Below are positions 58,182 to 64,000 of a stretch of DNA of 64,000 nt, in pieces. Each line of letters begins with the position of its first letter. Within the stretch, counting starts at the first letter, position 1. The DNA comes from Physcomitrium patens (Eukaryota > Streptophyta > Bryopsida > Funariales > Funariaceae), in contig NC_037263.1 of the NCBI RefSeq assembly GCF_000002425.4, forward strand, positions 13,737,792-13,801,791, written 5' to 3'. The position numbers and the translations under genes are program-made. Below the pieces are notes generated by a model, which made no database searches, was not told the DNA's origin, and saw nothing but the letters and a program-made list of their open reading frames with translations.

Positions 58182-58187
<6 letters not shown>

Positions 58188-58740
58188 ATTCTAGACTTTC
58201 ATATAAATCTTGATAAACTTTAATATCCAAAAACATAAAAAAATTAATTGGATACATGCTATTATTATTAAAATATCACCTAATTAATCTTAGATATTTT
58301 TTAAAAATAGTAAAAAGTCATATCTTCATTGATGTGATTATTTTTTTAAATAAGTATGAATTTAAATTATATTTTGTGTAATATAGAAGGGCCAAGAGAT
58401 TTTTTACTTGCTTCATGCCAAAATATTCTTAAAAACTCATGATCCCTCTTAATTTTTATCATTTCTAGAAGTACGGTTTCTTAAAAATCAATTTTTATAA
58501 GATTTAGCTTCTTTAATCTTATCTAAATTAAAAATAGATTAAAAGAACTTAAATCATAAAGAAGATATGAAATTTCAATACCATAATATTTTAGCAACTA
58601 TATATATAATTTTTATACTATAAGAATATTTATTTTATTATTTCTTTATATGTATTCAAATTTTTATGATTTTTTTAATAACTTCTTGTACTTCTATACT
58701 ATCTAATTATTACTTAAAATCAAGTTACTTTGGATTGATG

Positions 58741-58741
<1 letters not shown>

Positions 58742-58785
<44 letters not shown>
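58742..58785. repeat. (AT)n microsatellite
   Basis: About 22 AT units. Confidence 0.95.
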
Positions 58786-58787
<2 letters not shown>

Positions 58788-59214
58788 AACTTGTTAAATC
58801 TACACCTTAATTTTATTAAAGCTACATCCTTCAAATTGTGTGATGATTAATTTAGTCCAATGTCACTCTACCTCATACTCTATCATCATCATCTATGAGT
58901 GCAAATGGTAGTCCATCCTTTGTATCCGAGCATCTCCTCTACCTAAGACACTACTTGCTCAAAAATGCGGAAGACAACCCTATTGAAGCTGAATTCTAAT
59001 TTTGCCTTAGATTTTGTTGCTTATTATTCTTGTGTTGAAAAAACTAAGCCTAATTAATATTTTTTTATTTAAGTTTATGAAGAAATCTCATAATTGTATA
59101 ATATATTTCATGTTCTTTATGACATTTAATAAAAAAATATTGACCAAACTTAATTTTGTCTACATAAAAGCAAAAAATAATGAAAGCCAAGCCAAAATTA
59201 AAATTTACTTTTGA

Positions 59215-59520
59215 CAAGATTGTCCTTCATGTTTTTGAGCCTATAGTATCTTGAGAAGAAGAAATGCTCAAGCATAAAAGATAAGCTATCCTATACACTT
59301 ATGGAAATTAATCATGGAGTGTGGAGTGGTATCATGAACATATGTATTTATTTCAATAATTATCTATATGATTAGATAAAAATAAGTAAAATTAGGTTAA
59401 TTTTATAATATCTTGAAAAGCTTTTGAAAATCTTCATAAATGCTACTTTGACTTTATACATATTTATAATTAATTGATAGGTTGAAAATCTAATCAATAA
59501 GTTAGGTGTGTATCAACTAT
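59215..59520 (+). mobile_element. Relic L: 3' end and LTR fragment of a chromovirus
   Basis: From about 59290 it matches the LTR start of E: CTTATGGAAATTAATCATGG (tract region), then ATCATGAACATATGTATTTA against GTCATGGACATATATTTATT, and CTACTTTGACTTTATACATA. It fades near 59520. No coding part is kept. Confidence 0.65.
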
Positions 59521-60713
59521 TCTTGTCGTTAGAAAAATTCCCTTGAAAAAATACTAGGATTCTAATTTCTATTGATTGTTCTACTACCATGTAACTTCAG
59601 AACATGCATAATATTCCATAAATAAGATTCTTTTGTAACTTTTTTTTTCTTCATATCAACAATTTTTTTTTTAATTAAACATTTATAAAACAAAAATATG
59701 AGAGAGCAAAACCTCTTTAGAAAGTCCTTATATCTCCCTTCTAAGAGAATTGCCACCCTTTCAAAATCCTAAATCCTATTCCAAATCTTAAATCCTAAAT
59801 CTTACTTCCAAATCCTTATTATTTTATTCTTATTTAAATTTTTATATTTTATAAAAAAAAATTAAATTGATGATTCTGAAGGATTGATACTATTTCACTT
59901 TAAGCCACGACCAACTTGTAGCTTCTTCTTTTTTAAAAGAAGTTATATATCAATCTATTAAGAAGACAAATATATAGAAGGTATAAGCATCACATATTAT
60001 ATTATTATTAAGAGAGATTCTTCAATCTTGCCTATAGACTATAAGTACCCTTATCATCCAACATAAACTTCTAATGTAAGTATTGCAGAGCCAACTATCT
60101 AAATATCTTTAATAAATTAATTGAAGATTTTTAAAAAATATTCTTTCCTCGTTTCTCCCATGTGCCACTATATGATTTCAAAGCTAGGACCTCCTAGGCA
60201 CCATCCAAGCACTTTATCATCCATCTATTTCTATAAGTCTTGAGCTGCCACTTGATGTCTAAAGCCTCAATTCTTCTTCATATAAGCTTGCTACTCAACC
60301 TCTTTCTTTTCTTTAAATCTTTACTTTTTATAAATTATAATTTTATATTAAATAAATATTCTAATAATTAATTATCTTAAAACTTATTTTTTCTTTGTAC
60401 AAATTTAGTTTTATTTTTAATAACTATAATATTTTTTGCTAACATAATAATATTCTAAATATGATTTTTTAATTATTATTTTAATATAATAATTAATTAA
60501 TTAATTAATTAATTAATTATAATTTTTAATTATTTTAAAAATATTTTATTTAAATAAAAAATACAAACTAAGAATTAATATATTTTATAGTTCTTATCTA
60601 GTTTTTATATATTATATACAAATATGATACAACATCCACATTCTCCAATCTTGCATATCCTCCAATATGTACTATTAATCTTTTTCACTTTTGTCAAATT
60701 TTATCAATATTAT
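59521..60713. other. AT-rich intergenic DNA without recognised gene
   Basis: No supported gene. A short reverse-strand array of the GGATTTAGGATTTAAG type lies at 59763-59815, like the arrays in relic K, and a (TTAA)n stretch lies at 60490-60521. Confidence 0.65.
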
Positions 60714-61145
60714 TGTTAGGGACCATATACAAGACAAGGATTCAAAACAAAGAAATGGAGTTAATTCGACATTGAAACAATAATTGCATTTAAAGTAAGA
60801 AGGTCCAGGCTAGACCACAAGAAGTGAGTTGTCAAGACTGAGGACCCCCTTAGCCTGGACTCCTATATATATTACGTCGTAAGAAGCTTCTTGAGAAGTT
60901 TTCATAAGGCTTGAGAACAAAGCAAGCCTAAGATCGTTCTTTGGGAACTTCCTAAATCATCTAAAGTCTCTTAGAACCTTCAAAGATCTCCTATGACCTT
61001 TTAAAACTTTTTTAGAATCTACTAGAATCTTTTGAAATCTTTTGGAACCTTCTTAGAACTTATTGGAACCTTTTAAAACCTTCTTAGAATCTTTTAGAAC
61101 CTCATAAAACCTTCTCGAACCTTCTTCAGTTGTATGTCCGTGGCA
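60714..61145 (-). repeat. Candidate 3' LTR of element J
   Basis: Plus strand starts TGTTAGGGACC and ends GTCCGTGGCA (432 bp). A pyrimidine tract TCACTTCTTCCTTT follows at 61146, as expected for the polypurine tract of a reverse-strand element. The reverse-strand start TGCCACGGACATA resembles TGTCACGGCCATA of A. A degenerate array of AGAACCTTCTT units fills 60950-61110. The second LTR is outside the window, so this is inferred. Confidence 0.5.
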
Positions 61146-61750
61146 TCACTTCTTCCTTTAATGTTGAGGTCTTTGAGAAGTAAGGTTGTTGCAAGTCAAT
61201 ATATGTGCAAGAAGTTGAAGATCTGTTACATGATATCTACTGTATATTCCAGTTGTTTTTTACGAGGCAAATGGTTCATAGGCCCTTATAGCCATTGATA
61301 GTGCTCCAAGCCTTCTACTTGTGAGCAAGTATGAACTTTGGTATCTTCGTTATAGAATTGTCCTACAAACACTCATTTTGATTGTCCTTCATAAGCAAGT
61401 TCTACCTCAAATATAATTATCAATGACTTATTACTAGGTATCATTTGTCATCTTCTTGATTCAAGCAACTCTTCATGTTAGGATCATCTCCACAAGATAC
61501 TAAGTTGAGATGGTATAATCGGCAAGGTGTCTATCTCTTGACCATTCATATCACATAAAATAGACAAGATTAAAAAAATAAAAATAAACTATAATCGTGA
61601 ACTCAAACTATTGACTTATATTATTCTAAATATTTGAAAAAATTCTCTTCAGAGATTGCTTCTTCTCCTTCTTTATGAGGCCAAGAACTAAAAAACTTCA
61701 TAGTGAAGCTATCTTATCAAGCTACTATTCTTCATTTTTTTGCTTTTGAT
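61146..61750. other. Element J: region between polypurine tract and chromodomain
   Basis: About 600 bp in the place where A and F carry ORF3. I could not recognise ORF3 here; it may be lost or too decayed. Confidence 0.4.
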
Positions 61751-64000
61751 CTAGATTTATGTCGTTGATGGAACTTTTGAACCTTCATTTCTATATTTAC
61801 AAGGTTGCCAGCTAGTTTCCACATGCAGTTGTTGATATCATATCCATGCCAATAGACCAGATATTCAATTCTTCAATATCTTATCCTTGAATCTAATATC
61901 TTTTCTACCTCAAATTCAACATGATTATTGATTTCAACCATCAAAAGTGGTGGTTGTCTTTGACTTGGTATGTTCGATTCTTTATACTTTTCAAAAGTGA
62001 AATATAAAAGATTGGATGAATCTTCATAGATGAAGGTAACTCTAAGCAATAAGTTACGTTATTGATTTGTTTTTAAATCATAAATTGTCCCAATCTTCGT
62101 AGTCTAATTTATCACATGGCTTGTTGGTTTTTATTTTGTACCAAAGAAGCTACATTTTATCACCAACTTAAAATGGAGGATTTTTCTTCTTCAATTCATC
62201 CGCCAATTGCTTATAACATTGTTGAATTCTTTTTAGATGAGTCTTAAAGATTAGTTGAAGTTCAGCCATTTTTGAAGCAAATTCTTTTATTATTAGATTT
62301 GACAACTTTGAAGGCTCTATCATATCTAAATTTAGATGATGATCATAGTTTGAGTAGAATGGCATTTATTGCATAGATACATAAATTGTATTGTTATATA
62401 CAAACTCCGCCAATGATAAATAAGAAGTAAAGTCATTTTGTTTATAGTTGATACTGCACCTCAAATATTGCTCAAGAATTTGATTGGCTCACTTCGTTTG
62501 GCCATCAATTTGAAGGTAGAAGGTAAAAGAAAGATTGATATCAACCTTAAGAATCTTAAAGAGTGACTTTCAAAACCTTGATACAAATTGTGATCGATAA
62601 TCTCACACAATATCATCTAGAAATCCATGGTAATGATAAACATTGTCAATAAAGAGTCTTGCCATTTCTTCACCAATAATTGACTTTTTGTAAGGCATAA
62701 AATGTGCCATCTTGGTCAATCAATCAACAACTGCAAAGATAGTGTCAAGTGAGCTTGATGGTGGAAGATCTTTAATGAAATCCATGAGATAGATGACTAT
62801 GGTTGTTTTGAAATAGAAAAGGATTGAAAAAGTCTATATAATCGACATCAAAGATTCTTTGACCTTGAACAAGTATCACATGATAGTATAAATTCTTTAA
62901 CATCCTTCTATATTTTACGCCACCAAAAGTCTCTAGACAAAAGTTCTAAGGTTTAGTTGAATCCAAAATATTCAATTATAGAGAAGTCATGGCATGTTTG
63001 AAGAATGCGCAAGCAAATTGGTCCTTCAAAAATGAAAAAACGTTCTTCAAAGAACAAAAAATTATCTTCATACTTGAATTTAGAAGATTCTTTAAGAAGG
63101 TTGTTGCCAAGATGCTTGATGTTAAGAACAAGAGGGTCCGTATTTGAGGCTTTACAAACCTGATCAAGAAATGATAAATCCATAAGTATTGATACATTAA
63201 TTACTTAAAGATGAAATTGCTTAAGATTCTTATAATTTGTATATACAATCACATGATGAGAGGCCCTTTCAAGAAAGTGGCACCATTCTTAGAAAGAATG
63301 TATGATGGCAAGTAATACTTTATCATTGATTTTGTAGTTGATTTCTATTGCTAATTTTTTTAAAAAATAAAATGCAATTAGATGAAGTTTTTCATCTTCT
63401 CTATATTACAACAAGACTACTCTCTATGTAAAGTCTGAGGCATCGGTCTCCATAAAATAGAGCTTGTTGAAATCTGAATGTATCAAAATTGGAGCTATTG
63501 TCAAAGCATCTTTTAAGCTTTGAAAAGCTTTTTCTGCTTTGGGATCCTAGTCCAACTTGGCTTTGTATGTCAACCACGTAAGTGGAGCAACAATCTTAGA
63601 GTAATTTCTAACAAAAATCCTCTAGAAGTTTACAAATCCAAGAAAGCATTAGACATCACGTACAATTTTTGGCTTTGCTTAATCAATGATTCCTTGTAGC
63701 TTCTTTAGATCTATAAAAAAGCCTTTGATGGAAATAATATATCAAAAAAATTTGACTTGAGATGCATGATATATACACTTATCTAATTTTGCATATAGTC
63801 TAACACTTTGTAGCTTTTTCAATACAAGGTGGACATATTTTTTGTAGTCTTTCAGATTCTTAGAAAAGATTAAAATATCATCTAAATAGATCACAATTAA
63901 GTTATAAGATGCTCACAAAATATGTCATTCATTAAGTATTGGAATATGATTGGTGCATTCGTAAGTCCAAAAGGTATGATATTGTATTCAAAATATCCAT
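61751..64000 (-). pseudogene. Element J pol relic: chromodomain, integrase, RNase H, RT (runs off the window)
   Basis: Reverse strand. Chromodomain and GPY region at about 61800-62160 (plus strand CATATCCATGCCAATAGACC). Integrase core at about 62240-62800. The zinc region keeps SCDTCSRSK near 62860, unlike A and F. An open stretch MDLSFLDQVCKASNTDPLVL starts at 63183. RNase H (63240-63480) has TAA at 63289-63291 inside the HSF-EWCHFLERAS context. RT catalytic YLDD is present near 63870-63890 after a 1-base deletion. The RT continues past 64000, with the PFGLTNA region at the edge. It is a different subfamily from A, E and F, about as decayed as E. Confidence 0.85.

Larger units (their letters stand above)
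57561..59214. other. AT-rich intergenic DNA without recognised gene
   Basis: 1.65 kb with no supported gene. It contains an A tract (58149-58181) and an AT microsatellite (58742-58785). A stretch of less AT-rich sequence at 58800-59000 has no recognised motif. Confidence 0.7.

Overview
This window is nuclear DNA of a land plant, and nearly all of it is nested LTR retrotransposons around one intact host gene. The evidence for a plant is a spliced DUF300/TMEM184-type membrane-protein gene with GT..AG introns, plant-style chromodomain (chromovirus), Tat/Athila-like and Ty1/copia elements, primer sites matching plant tRNA ends, and a strong C-to-T/G-to-A decay pattern typical of methylated DNA. 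The species cannot be named from sequence alone. No CRISPR array, rRNA or tRNA gene was seen.

Layout (letters are my own labels). 1-11870: element D, a decayed Tat/Athila-like Ty3/gypsy copy whose 5' part lies left of the window. It is split by element A (1797-8190, + strand), a 6.4-kb chromovirus with 561-bp LTRs, a CTCAT target duplication and a small extra ORF. 12604-40943: a multi-level nest. Its outermost member is E, an old 5'-truncated chromovirus of A's family. E is split by B (17009-33410, Tat/Athila-like, tRNA-Asp-type primer site). B is split by C (20155-28844), the youngest and best preserved element, with 1.35-kb LTRs, a tRNA-Trp primer site and divergent Pol motifs. E's 3' LTR is split by F (34309-40703, - strand), a near twin of A. 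40944-43853: relic K, distantly related to C, with a long telomere-like degenerate repeat. 43854-53312: chromovirus relics G and I (- strand), with the Ty1/copia element H (44305-48729) between the two halves of G. 54082-56768 (- strand): the host DUF300 gene, six coding exons and 416 residues, with a GC-rich upstream region. 57560-64000: AT-rich intergenic DNA, a chromovirus LTR fragment L, and chromovirus J (- strand), which runs off the right edge.

LTR-pair differences counted by eye (B about 8%, A about 5.5%, F about 3.7%, C about 1.9%) agree with the nesting order. The retroelements have no cellular role that I can see. Several copies share the same inactivating changes: stop codons in A and F, loss of two integrase catalytic residues in B and D, and one RNase H stop in five chromovirus copies. 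That pattern suggests defective lineages copied in trans, although parallel deamination explains some of it. The most novel items are the 140-codon ORF downstream of the chromodomain, the coiled-coil 3' ORF of the Tat-like elements, the LTR of C that contains gag-spacer-like sequence, and the conserved RNase H stop.
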